Origin: Sphingomonas adhaesiva
Lineage (GTDB): Bacteria; Pseudomonadota; Alphaproteobacteria; Sphingomonadales; Sphingomonadaceae
Reading direction: 5' to 3'
DNA: 64,000 bases
Assembly (NCBI RefSeq): GCF_002374855.1
Contig: NZ_NWVC01000010.1
Span: forward strand, 1-64,000
Shown here: piece by piece, positions 1-8,828 of the stretch
How positions within the stretch are numbered: position 1 is the first letter of the stretch
Layout of the letters: every line of letters starts with the position of its first letter
Notes under the pieces: model-generated
What the model saw: the letters and a program-made list of their open reading frames with translations, nothing else
Database searches by the model: none
What the model was told of the DNA's origin: nothing
Translations under genes and position numbers: made by a program

Positions 1-194
1 CTCAATGACGAGGCACCCGCCACCATCCAGACCATCACCGAACGCTTGCGAGACCGTGCTCAGGCGGTCAGCGAAGCGGCTGAGAATGGTGCCACGGCTG
101 ATTTCCCTTCGCCCGCTCCAGCGACTTTTCCGACATCGACGGGATTCTCGCCTTCGGGCCACGCGGGCTTCTCACCGCCGCGATCGCCCATTAG
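1..194 (+). other. Window edge: possible frameshifted 3' end of an upstream gene
   Basis: No intact gene reads through this stretch. Frame 1 from base 1 gives a protein-like helix-rich stretch (starting LNDEAPATIQTITERLRD), and frame 3 gives a protein-like tail (DFSDIDGILAFGPRGLLTA) that ends at a TAG at 192-194. Joining them needs a frame change somewhere around positions 84-105, because frame 3 has TGA codons at 81-83 and 99-101. It may be a decayed or frameshifted gene end, or chance. I do not recognise a family. Confidence 0.2.
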
Positions 195-230
195 CATCCG
201 CGCTCAGGTCCGATCCGGGGGAGGTGCGCG

Positions 231-1304
231 ATGCCCTATTATGCCAGCTTGCGGCGGGAGGCGCCGGCCGTCCGCGCGCGGATCGCCGCCGGGCTGTTGC
301 GGTTGCGGCAGGCGATCGTCGACCAGGGGGTGCCGCCGCGCACGCTGGCGGGCGACGTGCTGATCGCCAGCTGGAACATCCGCGAGTTCGACAGCCGCAA
401 ATATGGCGGCCGGCTGACCGACGCCTTCTATTACATCGCCGAAATCCTCAGCCATTTCGACCTGATCGCGATCCAGGAAGTGCGTGAGGACCTGTCGGCA
501 CTGGAAAGGGTGCAGGGGCTGCTGGGCAGCTGGTGGAAATATGTCGTCACCGACGTCACCGACCGCGCGCTGGGCGGCAATGGCGAGCGGATGGCGTTCC
601 TCTACGACAGCCGCAAGGTCACGTTCGGCGGGCTGGCCGGCGAGATCGTGCTGCCGCCGTCGAAGGTCGATACCGAAGTGCTGCAATTCGCGCGCACGCC
701 GTTCGTCTGCGGCTTCCGCGCGGGCTGGGCGAAGATCGACCTGTGCACCGTCCATATCTATTACGGCGAAAGCCAGCCGCTCGACGCCCGCCGCCTGGCG
801 GAGATCCGCCACCTCGCCGGCTTCCTGTCGAAACGCGCGAAGAAGGCCGCGCAGCCGCCCGCGGGCAAGGGCGCCGCCGTCGTGGCACGCGCGCCCGAAC
901 CGGACACGATGATCCTGCTGGGCGACTTCAACATCTTCGACCCCAAGGACGCGACCTTGAAGGCGATCACCGATGCCGGCTTCGTCGTTCCCAAGGTGCT
1001 GACCGATCGCAAGGGCAGCAACATGGGCAAGGACAAATTCTACGACCAGATCGCGGTATGGCGCGGCAAGCGCTTCGACGAGACGCCGCGCGGCGGCGTG
1101 TTCGATTTCTACGAAGCGGTGTTCCGTGCCGAGGACGAGGCGCTCTACACGCCGGAGATGAGGCCGACCAAATCGGGCAAGCCGCCGAAGTACAAGGAAT
1201 GGAAGACCTACCAGATGTCCGACCATCTGGTGCTGTGGTCGGCGTTCAAGGTCGATTTCGCGCAGGATTACCTGACCGATCTCAGCCGCGTCGGTCCGGA
1301 ATAG
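231..1304 (+). CDS. Endonuclease/exonuclease/phosphatase (EEP) family protein
   Basis: This 357-residue protein has the DNase I-like metal-dependent phosphodiesterase fold, judged from ordered motifs: SWNIRE near residue 48 (Asn49), IQEVRE with Glu83, TVHIYY with His175, LLGDFNIF with Asp232 and Asn234, and SDHL with Asp331 and His332. These correspond to the metal-binding and catalytic positions of the superfamily. No signal peptide is evident, so it is probably cytoplasmic. The substrate (nucleic acid, nucleotide or phospho-sugar) cannot be told from sequence. The ATG at 231 follows GGGGGAGGTGCGCG, a strong ribosome-binding site. The next gene starts 47 bases after the stop. Confidence 0.85.
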   Translation: MPYYASLRREAPAVRARIAAGLLRLRQAIVDQGVPPRTLAGDVLIASWNIREFDSRKYGGRLTDAFYYIAEILSHFDLIAIQEVREDLSALERVQGLLGSWWKYVVTDVTDRALGGNGERMAFLYDSRKVTFGGLAGEIVLPPSKVDTEVLQFARTPFVCGFRAGWAKIDLCTVHIYYGESQPLDARRLAEIRHLAGFLSKRAKKAAQPPAGKGAAVVARAPEPDTMILLGDFNIFDPKDATLKAITDAGFVVPKVLTDRKGSNMGKDKFYDQIAVWRGKRFDETPRGGVFDFYEAVFRAEDEALYTPEMRPTKSGKPPKYKEWKTYQMSDHLVLWSAFKVDFAQDYLTDLSRVGPE

Positions 1305-1351
1305 CGCGCGCGGGCTTTGCGGCGGCACGCCGGCTGCCCTAGCGTCGCACG

Positions 1352-2143
1352 ATGACCTCCCCCATCCGAATCGGCATCGGCGGCTGGACCTACGAGCCGT
1401 GGCGCGACAGTTTCTATCCGCCCAAATGGCCGCAGAAGCGCGAGCTGGAATATGCCAGCCGCCACGTCACCGCGATCGAGGTCAACGGCACCTTCTATTC
1501 CTCGTTCAAGCCAGCGACCTTCGCGGGGTGGCGCGATACCGCGCCCGACGGCTTCGTCTTCGCGCTGAAGGCGTCGCGCTATTGCGTGTCGCGCAAGCGG
1601 CTGGGCGAGGCGGGCGAATCGGTCGCGCGGTTCGTCGGACAGGGGATCGTCGAGCTGGGGGAGAAGCTGGGGCCGATCCTGTGGCAATTGCCCGCGACCA
1701 AGGCGTTCGACCCCGACGACATCGCCGCCTTCCTGGCGCTGCTGCCCGCCGCCGAGGGCGGGGTGACGCTGCGCCACGCGATCCAGGTGCGGCACGCCAG
1801 CTTCCTGGTGCCGGACTTCGTCGCGCTGTGCCGCGCCGCCGGGGTGGCGATCGTCTTCGCCGATTCGGCGGACCATCCCGCACTCGCCGACGTGTCGGGC
1901 GACTTCACCTATGCGCGGCTGGAGAATGCGCGCGAGGAGGAACCGGCCGGCTACGCCCCCGCCGCGCTCGATCGCTGGGCGCAGGTCGCGCGCGGCTGGG
2001 CGGCCGGGGAAAGCCCCGCGGACTTGCCCTATGTCGCCGAACCGCCGCCGGTGCGCCCGCGCGACGCCTTCGTCTTCTTCATCAACGGCGCGAAGGTCCG
2101 CGCGCCGCACGGTGCAATGGCGCTGATCGAACGGGTGGGGTGA
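1352..2143 (+). CDS. DUF72 (YecE-like) family protein
   Basis: This 263-residue protein opens with IRIGIGGWTYEPWRDSFYP, the typical start of the DUF72/YecE family, and continues with EVNGTFYS and FVFALKASRY, also family hallmarks. The family has a TIM-barrel fold and no established reaction. It is predicted cytoplasmic, with no membrane segment or signal. The gene lies close behind the EEP-family gene on the same strand. The convergent gene ends only 7 bases past its stop, so there is no room for a separate terminator. Confidence 0.88.
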   Translation: MTSPIRIGIGGWTYEPWRDSFYPPKWPQKRELEYASRHVTAIEVNGTFYSSFKPATFAGWRDTAPDGFVFALKASRYCVSRKRLGEAGESVARFVGQGIVELGEKLGPILWQLPATKAFDPDDIAAFLALLPAAEGGVTLRHAIQVRHASFLVPDFVALCRAAGVAIVFADSADHPALADVSGDFTYARLENAREEEPAGYAPAALDRWAQVARGWAAGESPADLPYVAEPPPVRPRDAFVFFINGAKVRAPHGAMALIERVG

Positions 2144-2150
2144 CCGCCGC

Positions 2151-2849
2151 TCAGCGCAGGATGCGGTCGTGGAGCCACAGGATCGACGGATACGCCGCGA
2201 TCCAGATCCAGAAGAAGCGGTTCAGCCCGAACAGGCAGGCGTTGGCGAGGTGGAACAGCGCCGCCACCGCCAGCGCCGCGATCAGCGCCGGTCGCGACAG
2301 GAAGGCGAGCGGCAGCGCCAGTTCGAACAGGATCACCCCCCAGCCGGCGACCAGCAACAGCCGCGGGCGTCCCGCCAGCGCGCGCCAATTCTCGCCCGCC
2401 GGATAGGCGGACAGCGCAAAGACGTCGCGCAGCGCGCGGCCCCGCCGCCACGCCGGGTTCACCAGCTTCACCCAGCCGGCGATCGCGTAGCTGAGCAGCA
2501 ATTGCATCGCCAGATAGCCGAACGCCGCCTCGCGCGCCGCGGGCAGCCACCATGCCAGCGTCAGGCACACCAGCAGCAACAGGCTCATCCGGTCCGCGCC
2601 GCCGTTATACGGCCCGTTGAAGAACGGCAGGATCGCGAGATGGAGGAGGACCAGCGCCGCCAGCAGCGCCAGCACCGCCGCGGGGGCCAGCGGCACCGCC
2701 GCCAGCAGCGCGGCGGACAGCATGATCCGCGCCGCGAACAGCCGCCGCTCCGCTGGCCGCGCGGCGGGGCGCAGATGCTCGGCGCTCTGCTGGACGAACG
2801 CCGCCGCCATCATGGCGGTGCTCGCCGCGATCGCGCCGTCCAGCGTCAT
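2151..2849 (-). CDS. HTTM-type multi-spanning membrane protein
   Basis: This is a protein of about 232 residues with several hydrophobic segments (for example around AALLAAVPLAPAAVLALLAA and LALPLAFLSRPALIAALAVA). It has the look of the HTTM/vitamin K-dependent carboxylase-like membrane family: paired aromatic and proline residues near ILPFFNGPYNGGADRM and a terminal FFWIWIAAYPSILW. I chose the ATG at 2849 (MTLDGA) because it overlaps the stop of the preceding gene as ATGA. A start at 2882 would extend deep into that gene. The two genes are therefore probably translationally coupled. The function is unknown and the family call is moderate. Confidence 0.7.
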   Translation of the reverse strand: MTLDGAIAASTAMMAAAFVQQSAEHLRPAARPAERRLFAARIMLSAALLAAVPLAPAAVLALLAALVLLHLAILPFFNGPYNGGADRMSLLLLVCLTLAWWLPAAREAAFGYLAMQLLLSYAIAGWVKLVNPAWRRGRALRDVFALSAYPAGENWRALAGRPRLLLVAGWGVILFELALPLAFLSRPALIAALAVAALFHLANACLFGLNRFFWIWIAAYPSILWLHDRILR

Positions 2850-3298
2850 GCGTGGTCCGGAATCGCGAACGGATCGGTGCAATGGACGACCTGCTCGCCC
2901 AGCCGCTCGCCATCCTCGCCGCGCGCGACCAGCCGGATGCGCACCTGCGCGAACGCCGCCCCTGCCCCGTGCCGCGACAGATGGCGCGAGACGCGCATCA
3001 CCAGCTCCCGCTCGCTATGCGCGCGCGTCGCCGCGTCGGGATCGTGGATCAGGCGCTCGGCGAGGCTGACCAGGAACAGATTTTCGTTCCACTGCGCATT
3101 CCACACCAGCCGCCGCAGCATCGCGCCGACGGTCAGCACCGCCGGGCGCGGGCGGAATTCGTGCCAGTCCGCCGCCTCGTCATCGGGACCGGCGAGCAGC
3201 GCATGGTCGATCCGCGGGCTGGCGGCGACCGTGTCGAAGAATCGCCACGACGGCACCACCGCGGGCAGCAGCAGGCGCAATCCGGCGAACGGGTACAT
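2846..3298 (-). CDS. Conserved hypothetical protein coupled to the HTTM-type gene
   Basis: This is a 150-residue protein with no signal or clear membrane segment apart from a mildly hydrophobic start (MYPFAGLRLLLPAVVPSW). It is rich in Arg, Ala and Trp and contains WRFFDTVAASPRIDHAL and SERELVMRVSRHLSRHG. I do not recognise a named family. It sits 31 bases after ribH on the same strand, and its TGA overlaps the ATG of the membrane protein gene, so the two probably act together. By arrangement it may be a soluble partner of that protein; no activity can be assigned. Confidence 0.72.
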   Translation of the reverse strand: MYPFAGLRLLLPAVVPSWRFFDTVAASPRIDHALLAGPDDEAADWHEFRPRPAVLTVGAMLRRLVWNAQWNENLFLVSLAERLIHDPDAATRAHSERELVMRVSRHLSRHGAGAAFAQVRIRLVARGEDGERLGEQVVHCTDPFAIPDHA

Positions 3299-3329
3299 CA
3301 GCGCCGCCCCCCGGCCACCGCGCCGCGCG

Positions 3330-3749
3330 TCAGCCCAGCCGGTCCTTCAGGTCCAGCATCGCCAGCGCCGCCTTCGCCGCGCCGCCGCCCTTGTCCAGCT
3401 GCGCCGGATCGGCGCGCGCGATCGCCTGCGCTTCGTCCTCGGTCGTCAGGATGCCGTTGCCGATCGCGACGCCGTCCATGGTCAGCGCCATGATCCCGCG
3501 CGCGCTTTCGTTGGCGACGATCTCGAAATGATAGGTTTCGCCGCGGATCACCACGCCCAGCGCGACGAACGCGTCCCAGCGCCCGCTCTCGGACGCCAGC
3601 GCGATCGCGCCGGGCACTTCCAGCGCGCCGGGCACGGTCAGCACCTCGGCATGATGGCCAGCGCCCTCGATCGCGGCCTTCGCGCCCGCCACCAGCATGT
3701 CGTTCAGATGGTCGTAGAAGCGCGCTTCCACGATCAGCACATTGGCCAT
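3330..3749 (-). CDS. ribH: 6,7-dimethyl-8-ribityllumazine synthase
   Basis: Lumazine synthase condenses 5-amino-6-ribitylamino-uracil with 3,4-dihydroxy-2-butanone 4-phosphate, the penultimate step of riboflavin synthesis. The 139 residues contain the hallmark stretch around [19 protein letters not shown], with the His-Phe-Glu catalytic region, and [15 protein letters not shown] for substrate binding. The length is near the usual 140-160 residues. Its ATG shares one base with the TGA of ribB (TGATG, 3747-3751), which marks an operon. A more N-terminal start at 3786 is out of keeping with this overlap. Confidence 0.96.
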   Translation of the reverse strand: MANVLIVEARFYDHLNDMLVAGAKAAIEGAGHHAEVLTVPGALEVPGAIALASESGRWDAFVALGVVIRGETYHFEIVANESARGIMALTMDGVAIGNGILTTEDEAQAIARADPAQLDKGGGAAKAALAMLDLKDRLG

Positions 3750-4882
3750 CAGTCGATTTCCCTTTCGCCGACGATCGACAGGCCATAGCCGTCGAGCCCG
3801 ACCAGCGTGTGATGCGTATTGGTCAACAGCACCATGTCGTGCACGCCCAGTTCGGCCAGGATCATCGCGCCAACGCCATAATCGCGCAATTCCTCCATCG
3901 GCAGGTCGATCGGCTCGCCCGCCTTGCGCCGCACCGCGGTGGTGAAGGCATCCTCGCGCTGGCGGTTGACGACGACGATCACGCCCGCGCCCTCGCTCGC
4001 GATGATCTCCATCGACCGCGACAGGATCTGGCTGCGCTCGCTGTCCTCGCCGAACATGTCGGCGAACGGCGACAGCGCGTGCATCCGCACCAGCGTGGGG
4101 CGCGCGGGGTCGATGCGCCCCTTCACCAGCGCGATCTGTTCGGTGCCGGTCGCCTTGTTGCGATAGGCGCGCACGCTCCAGTCGCCGCCCCAGCGGCTCT
4201 TGAACGGCGCCTCGGACACCAGCTCGACCAGATGGTCGTGGCGCCGGCGATAGGCGATCAGGTCGCGGATCGTGCCGATCTTGAGCGAATGGAGCTGTGC
4301 GAACGACACCAGATCGTCCAGCCGGGCCATCGTCCCGTCCTCGTTCATGATCTCGCAGATCACGCCCGAGGGGTTGAGCCCGGCCAGCCGCGACACGTCG
4401 ACCGCCGCCTCGGTATGGCCGGCGCGCACCAGCACGCCGCCGTCGCGCGCGACCAGCGGAAAGACGTGGCCCGGCGTCACGATGTCGGCCTTGTCCTTGG
4501 TCGAATCGATCGCCACCGCGACGGTGCGCGCGCGGTCGGCGGCGGAAATGCCGGTGGTGACGCCCTCGCGCGCCTCGATCGAGACGGTGAAGGCGGTTTC
4601 GTGCCGGGTGCCGTTGTTGCGGCTCATCAACGGCAGGCCGAGCACGTCGACGCGCGACTTGGTCATCGCCAGACAGATCAGCCCGCGGCCGTGGCGCGCC
4701 ATGAAGTTGATCTTCTCCGGCGTCGCCATCTGCGCGGGGATGACCAGATCACCTTCGTTCTCCCGGTCCTCGTCATCGACCAGGATGAACATGCGCCCGT
4801 TGCGCGCCTCCTCGATGATCTCCTCGGGCGAGGAAAGGTATCCGTGGCGCAGGCGCGCCAACTCCGCGGGCTTAGCGACCAC
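3749..4882 (-). CDS. ribB: 3,4-dihydroxy-2-butanone-4-phosphate synthase with degenerate GTP cyclohydrolase II domain (RibBX type)
   Basis: The N-terminal 200 residues or so are a complete DHBP synthase, with the acidic loop [11 protein letters not shown] and GLICLAMT, and convert ribulose 5-phosphate to DHBP and formate. The C-terminal half has the outline of GTP cyclohydrolase II, but where RibA enzymes carry the zinc-binding C-x10-C-x-C it reads [18 protein letters not shown] with no cysteines. The second domain is therefore unlikely to hydrolyse GTP. Such RibB fusions with a dead partner domain (RibBX) are known in proteobacteria. The start overlaps the end of ribE by 11 bases. An active RibA must lie outside the window. 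Confidence 0.93.
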   Translation of the reverse strand: MVAKPAELARLRHGYLSSPEEIIEEARNGRMFILVDDEDRENEGDLVIPAQMATPEKINFMARHGRGLICLAMTKSRVDVLGLPLMSRNNGTRHETAFTVSIEAREGVTTGISAADRARTVAVAIDSTKDKADIVTPGHVFPLVARDGGVLVRAGHTEAAVDVSRLAGLNPSGVICEIMNEDGTMARLDDLVSFAQLHSLKIGTIRDLIAYRRRHDHLVELVSEAPFKSRWGGDWSVRAYRNKATGTEQIALVKGRIDPARPTLVRMHALSPFADMFGEDSERSQILSRSMEIIASEGAGVIVVVNRQREDAFTTAVRRKAGEPIDLPMEELRDYGVGAMILAELGVHDMVLLTNTHHTLVGLDGYGLSIVGEREID

Positions 4883-5489
4883 GATAATGCTCCATCCGTT
4901 GCAGGTAACGCGCCAGCACGTCGATCTCGATATTGACGGCGACGCCGGCGTCCAGCGCGCCCAGCGTCGTCACCGCCTGGGTATGCGGGATCAGGTTGAT
5001 CGCGAAATGCGTCGATCCGCCGTCCCCGGCATCCTCGTCGCGCACCTCGTTGACGGTCAGAGACACGCCGTCGACCGTCACCGATCCCTTGGGCGCCAGG
5101 AACGGCGCCAGATCGGCGGTGACGCGAAAGCCGATGCGCTTCGAATCGCCGTCGGCGACGACGCCGGTCACCTCGGCCACGCCGTCGACATGGCCGGTGA
5201 CGATGTGCCCGCCCAGTTCGTCGCCCAGCTTCATCGCGCGTTCCAGGTTCAGCCGCCGCCCCTGCGTCCACTGCCCCTGCGCGGTGCGTGCGATCGTTTC
5301 GCCCGACACGTCGACCGCGAACCAGCCCGGCCCCTTGTCCACCACGGTCAGGCACACACCTGAACAGGCGATCGACGCGCCCATGTCGACGGTGGCGGTG
5401 TCGTAAGCGGTGTCGATCACGACGCGCGTGTCGCCGCGCCGCTCCACGTCGCGGATGGTGCCGATATCGGTGACGATGCCCGTGAACAT
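4872..5489 (-). CDS. ribE: Riboflavin synthase, alpha chain
   Basis: This enzyme dismutates two 6,7-dimethyl-8-ribityllumazines into riboflavin and the pyrimidine precursor. The 205 residues show the twofold repeat of the family: the first lumazine-binding domain starts MFTGIVTDIGTI with SIACSGVCLTV, and the second carries GGHIVTGHVDG and GSVTVDGVSLTVNEV. The length is as expected. It lies 8 bases after ribD and overlaps ribB, so ribD-ribE-ribB-ribH are one transcription unit in pathway-related order. Confidence 0.96.
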   Translation of the reverse strand: MFTGIVTDIGTIRDVERRGDTRVVIDTAYDTATVDMGASIACSGVCLTVVDKGPGWFAVDVSGETIARTAQGQWTQGRRLNLERAMKLGDELGGHIVTGHVDGVAEVTGVVADGDSKRIGFRVTADLAPFLAPKGSVTVDGVSLTVNEVRDEDAGDGGSTHFAINLIPHTQAVTTLGALDAGVAVNIEIDVLARYLQRMEHYRGR

Positions 5490-5497
5490 AAACCCTC

Positions 5498-6466
5498 TCA
5501 GCCCGCCTCGTAGACCTCGATCCGGTCGCTGCCAAGCTGGCGCGCGTCGTGCAACCGCCAGCGCCCGTGCGCCTGTCCCAGATCGGCCAGCCCGATGTCG
5601 GGCAGCGTCCGCCCGCCGCCGATCACGATCGGCGCGCGATACAGCAGCAGCCGATCGACCAGCCCGGCGCGCAGGAAGGCGGCGGCGGTCGCCATCCCGC
5701 CCTCGATCAGCACATGGTCGCCCGGCAGCGCCGCGATCCCGTGCGGCGAGGCGATCCGCACCACATTGTCGGGCAGCCCCTCATCCCGCGACGACAGCAC
5801 GACGCGCACCGGGCCGCGATGCTCCAGCCCCGCCAGCCGCACGTCCAGCCGCGGGCGGTCCGCCTCCCACGTGCCGCGCCCGACCAGGATCGCTTCGTGC
5901 CGGCTGCGTTCCAGATGCGCGTGCGCACGCGCCCCCGCGCCGGTGATCCACTGGCTGCGCCCGTCCGCCATCGCCGCTGCGCCGTCCAGCGACACCGCCA
6001 GTTTCAGCGCCACCAGCGGGCGCGCCGCGCGCCGCCGCGTCAGGAAACCGGCCATGGTGCGCCGCGCGGCATCCTCGCCGACGCCGGTCGCCACCTCGAT
6101 CCCGGCGGCGCGCAGCCGCGCGATCCCCTGTCCGTCGGTACGCGGATCGGGATCGCGCAGCGCCACGACGACGCGCGCCACCCCGGCGGCGATCAGCAGG
6201 TCGCTGCACGCCGGCCCGCGCGGGGAGACATGCGCGCATGGCTCCAGCGTGACGAATGCGGTCGCACCGCGCGCCCGCGCACCGGCCTGCGCCAGCGCCG
6301 CGGCCTCGGCATGGGGGCGCCCGCCCGCCTGGGTCCAGCCGCGGCCGGCGACGCGGCCGTGCGCGTCGACGATGACGCAGCCGACATTGGGGTTGGGCGC
6401 GGTCCGCCCGCGCGTCCGCTCCGCCAGCGCCACCGCCGCCGCCATCCAGCGAGTGTCGTCCATCAA
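5498..6466 (-). CDS. ribD: Bifunctional diaminohydroxyphosphoribosylaminopyrimidine deaminase / 5-amino-6-(5-phosphoribosylamino)uracil reductase
   Basis: RibD carries out the deamination and reduction steps of riboflavin synthesis. The N-terminal zinc deaminase domain has HAEAAAL and TLEPCAH followed by RGPACSDLL, which supply the zinc ligands and catalytic Glu. The C-terminal reductase domain contains LKLAVSLDGAAAMADG and the nucleotide-binding VLIEGGMATAAAFL. It is 322 residues from the ATG at 6466. The spacer to the upstream gene is only 4 bases, so no FMN riboswitch can lie directly in front of it. Confidence 0.95.
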   Translation of the reverse strand: MMDDTRWMAAAVALAERTRGRTAPNPNVGCVIVDAHGRVAGRGWTQAGGRPHAEAAALAQAGARARGATAFVTLEPCAHVSPRGPACSDLLIAAGVARVVVALRDPDPRTDGQGIARLRAAGIEVATGVGEDAARRTMAGFLTRRRAARPLVALKLAVSLDGAAAMADGRSQWITGAGARAHAHLERSRHEAILVGRGTWEADRPRLDVRLAGLEHRGPVRVVLSSRDEGLPDNVVRIASPHGIAALPGDHVLIEGGMATAAAFLRAGLVDRLLLYRAPIVIGGGRTLPDIGLADLGQAHGRWRLHDARQLGSDRIEVYEAG

Positions 6467-6470
6467 CGTA

Positions 6471-6821
6471 TCAGATGCCCAGCGCGTCGAGCTTCTCGTC
6501 CAGCCGCTTGAACCCCTGGCGCAGCTTTTCCTCGCGCGCCTTCTGCTCGCGCTCGGCGATGACGCGCTTGGCCTGGTCGATCTTCTGCTGCGCGACGATC
6601 TGCTCGTCGGTGCGGTCCAGCGTCCATTGCTGGAAGTAGATGATGTTGGGCTTGTACGGCTTCTCGAAGTGCGAATCGACGAAGAACGCCCAGATGATCA
6701 GCGCGGTGATCGTGAGCGACAGCGCGAAGAAGCTCCATTCGTATCGCTCGCGCGTGCGCAGGAAGAAGCGCAGGTCGCGGTACGCATTGGTCGGCGACAG
6801 ACGGGCGAGGAACGTGGGCAT
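6471..6821 (-). CDS. Small single-pass membrane protein with C-terminal coiled coil
   Basis: This 116-residue protein has one hydrophobic segment at about residues 29-47 (SFFALSLTITALIIWAFFV). After it comes a charged, probably coiled-coil tail of Lys/Glu/Arg/Gln repeats (QKIDQAKRVIAEREQKAREE). The start MPTFLARLSPTN at 6821 was chosen because longer reading frames run into gltX. It lies 17 bases after gltX and 4 bases before ribD, so it is embedded in the operon. The family is not recognised and the function is unknown. Confidence 0.75.
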   Translation of the reverse strand: MPTFLARLSPTNAYRDLRFFLRTRERYEWSFFALSLTITALIIWAFFVDSHFEKPYKPNIIYFQQWTLDRTDEQIVAQQKIDQAKRVIAEREQKAREEKLRQGFKRLDEKLDALGI

Positions 6822-6838
6822 CGCGATAATATAGGCGT

Positions 6839-8176
6839 TTACGCGCCGCTGTTCGAGTCCAGCCGCGCGACCGCACGCTCGCGCCCGATCAGCGGCAGCA
6901 GCGCGGCCATGTCCGGACCATGATCGCGCCCGGTCAGCGCGCGGCGCAGCGGCAGGAACAGCGGCTTGCCCTTGCGCCCGGTCGCGTCCTTCAACGCGGC
7001 GGTCAGCGCGTGCCACGGGTCCGCGCCCCAGTCGATCGTCCGCGCGATCGCGGCGGCCTCGCGCAGATAGGCGGCATCGTCCGGATCGGGCGCGGGGGCA
7101 TCCACCGGTCCCTCGACCACCGCCCACCAGTCCGCCGCCTCCGCGACGGTCGCCAGATTGGGGCGCACCGCTTCCCACGCCGCGGCGTCCATCCCCGGCG
7201 GCAGGCGATCGGCGACCGCGTCATACGCCAGCTGGTGGACGATGCGCGCATTGACCTGCGCCAGCTCGCGCTCGTCGAAGCGCGCCGGCGCGCGGCCGAA
7301 ATGCGCGAAGTCGAATGCGGCGACCAGCGGCGCGGGATCGGCCAGCGGCTCGACCGGCTGGCTGGTGCCCAGCCGCGCCAGCAGCGACACGATCGCCGCC
7401 GGTTCGATCCCCTCGTCGCGCAGCGCCTCGACGCCCAGGCTGCCCAGCCGCTTCGACAATTTGCCCTCCGCCCCGGTCAGCAGCGCCTCGTGCGCGAAGG
7501 CGGGGGGCGCCACGCCCATTGCGGCGAACATCTGCAACTGCAGCGCGGTGTTCGTCACGTGATCCTCGCCGCGCACGACATGCGTCACACCCATGTCGCG
7601 GTCGTCGATCGCGCTGGGCAGCATGTACAGCCACGATCCGTCGGCGCGGCGGATGACGGGATCGCTCATCGTGCGCGGATCGAACGCCTGCGCCCCGCGG
7701 ATCAGGTCGTCCCAGGCGATCGGCGCGTCGTGATCCAGCCGGAACCGCCAGTGCGGGCGCGTGCCGTCCGCCTCCAGCGCGGCGCGATCCGCATCGCTCA
7801 GCGCCAGCGCCGCGCGGTCGTACACCGGCGGCAGCCCGCGCCCGCGCGCGATCTTGCGCTTCAGGTCCAGTTCCTGCGCGGTTTCGTACGCGGGATAGAT
7901 GTGGCCCGCGACGCGCAGTTCGTCGAACACCGCCTCATACCGCTCGAAGCGCGCCGACTGCCGCTCTTCCGCATCGGGCACCAGCCCCAGCCACGCCAGG
8001 TCGGCGCGGATCGCGTCGACGAACCGCTCCTCGCTGCGCTGCGCGTCGGTATCGTCGATGCGCAGCACGAACCGCCCGCCGTGGGCGCGCGCGAACATCC
8101 AGTTGTGCAGCGCGGTGCGGATGTTGCCGACGTGCAGGGTGCCGGTCGGCGACGGCGCGAAACGGGTGACGATCAT
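6839..8176 (-). CDS. gltX: Glutamyl-tRNA synthetase
   Basis: This class I aminoacyl-tRNA synthetase charges tRNA-Glu. Its 445 residues begin with TRFAPSPTGTLHVGNIRTAL, where HVGN is the HIGH signature, and contain EGKLSKRLGS, the KMSKS-loop equivalent (KLSKR). LVRGEDH-type active-site features appear as HVVRGEDHVTNT. The length is at the shorter end of bacterial GluRS. It is the second gene of a minus-strand run that continues into the riboflavin genes, linking translation and cofactor synthesis by position only. Confidence 0.96.
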   Translation of the reverse strand: MIVTRFAPSPTGTLHVGNIRTALHNWMFARAHGGRFVLRIDDTDAQRSEERFVDAIRADLAWLGLVPDAEERQSARFERYEAVFDELRVAGHIYPAYETAQELDLKRKIARGRGLPPVYDRAALALSDADRAALEADGTRPHWRFRLDHDAPIAWDDLIRGAQAFDPRTMSDPVIRRADGSWLYMLPSAIDDRDMGVTHVVRGEDHVTNTALQLQMFAAMGVAPPAFAHEALLTGAEGKLSKRLGSLGVEALRDEGIEPAAIVSLLARLGTSQPVEPLADPAPLVAAFDFAHFGRAPARFDERELAQVNARIVHQLAYDAVADRLPPGMDAAAWEAVRPNLATVAEAADWWAVVEGPVDAPAPDPDDAAYLREAAAIARTIDWGADPWHALTAALKDATGRKGKPLFLPLRRALTGRDHGPDMAALLPLIGRERAVARLDSNSGA

Positions 8177-8216
8177 CCCGGCCGTGTAGGTAGCCCCCGG
8201 CGGCGCGGCAACCGCG

Positions 8217-8741
8217 TCAGCGCCGCTCCACCCCCGCCGCCGCGATCAGCGCGATCGCCGCCTCCAGCTGATTGTCGGCAAAGGCACGTCGCGGGACGAA
8301 ATAGGCGAGGTAATCGTTGCTGTAGAGCAGCATGACGTCGCGCCCCAGGTGCCAGTAGGGAAAGTCGCTCCACGGAATCCGCACATCCGCGCGCTCGCTG
8401 ACCTGCCGCATCCCCTCCGCATCGAAGGTCGTGCGATGTTCGTGGTGCAGCGTGCGCTGCTGCGCGAACAGCCGGCGCGACCGACGCGGCAGCAACCACC
8501 ACGTGATCGCCGCCAGCAGCGCTATCCCGATCAGCCCGCCGCCAAGGCCACCCGCCGCCGCGCCCAGCGCCGCGTCCATCCCCGCCGGCAGCACGACGAT
8601 CACCACCACGACGATCGCGGCCACCACCAGCAACGCCATGCGGATCATCACCCGGCGCGACCGCATCTGCCGCGCGAACATCGTGCGCTGCACGGCGATA
8701 TAATCCTCCGGTGTGGGCGTGAACGCGACCTCGACCATCAT
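8217..8741 (-). CDS. YcxB-like membrane protein
   Basis: This 174-residue protein has an N-terminal [16 protein letters not shown] region, two hydrophobic segments at about residues 34-55 and 60-82, and a C-terminal soluble part with [20 protein letters not shown]. The last is the characteristic end of YcxB-like proteins. That family has no established biochemical role. GGAGGGTCG just before the ATG at 8741 is a good ribosome-binding site. It lies 40 bases upstream of gltX on the same strand and is divergent from prs. Confidence 0.78.
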   Translation of the reverse strand: MMVEVAFTPTPEDYIAVQRTMFARQMRSRRVMIRMALLVVAAIVVVVIVVLPAGMDAALGAAAGGLGGGLIGIALLAAITWWLLPRRSRRLFAQQRTLHHEHRTTFDAEGMRQVSERADVRIPWSDFPYWHLGRDVMLLYSNDYLAYFVPRRAFADNQLEAAIALIAAAGVERR

Positions 8742-8828
8742 CGACCCTCCCGTGCGTCACATGGCTTTCACAAACGCCCGGCGCCCTCTATGGCGCGCGC
8801 ATCTTCTTCCATCATGGACGGGCGACCC

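Noticed and set aside
204..1328. Long minus-strand frame opposite the EEP gene
   Set aside because: It is an Arg/Ala-rich shadow of the codon pattern of the plus-strand gene, with no motif. Many similar frames occur opposite every gene in this high-GC DNA.
6460..6840. FMN riboswitch in front of the riboflavin genes
   Set aside because: ribD starts 4 bases after another gene and no RFN-like conserved helices were seen; the space is too short.
8349..8828. In-frame extension of prs upstream of its ATG
   Set aside because: It overlaps the divergent YcxB-like gene, is low in complexity, and the PRPP synthetase family begins at MKLLAGN (8829).
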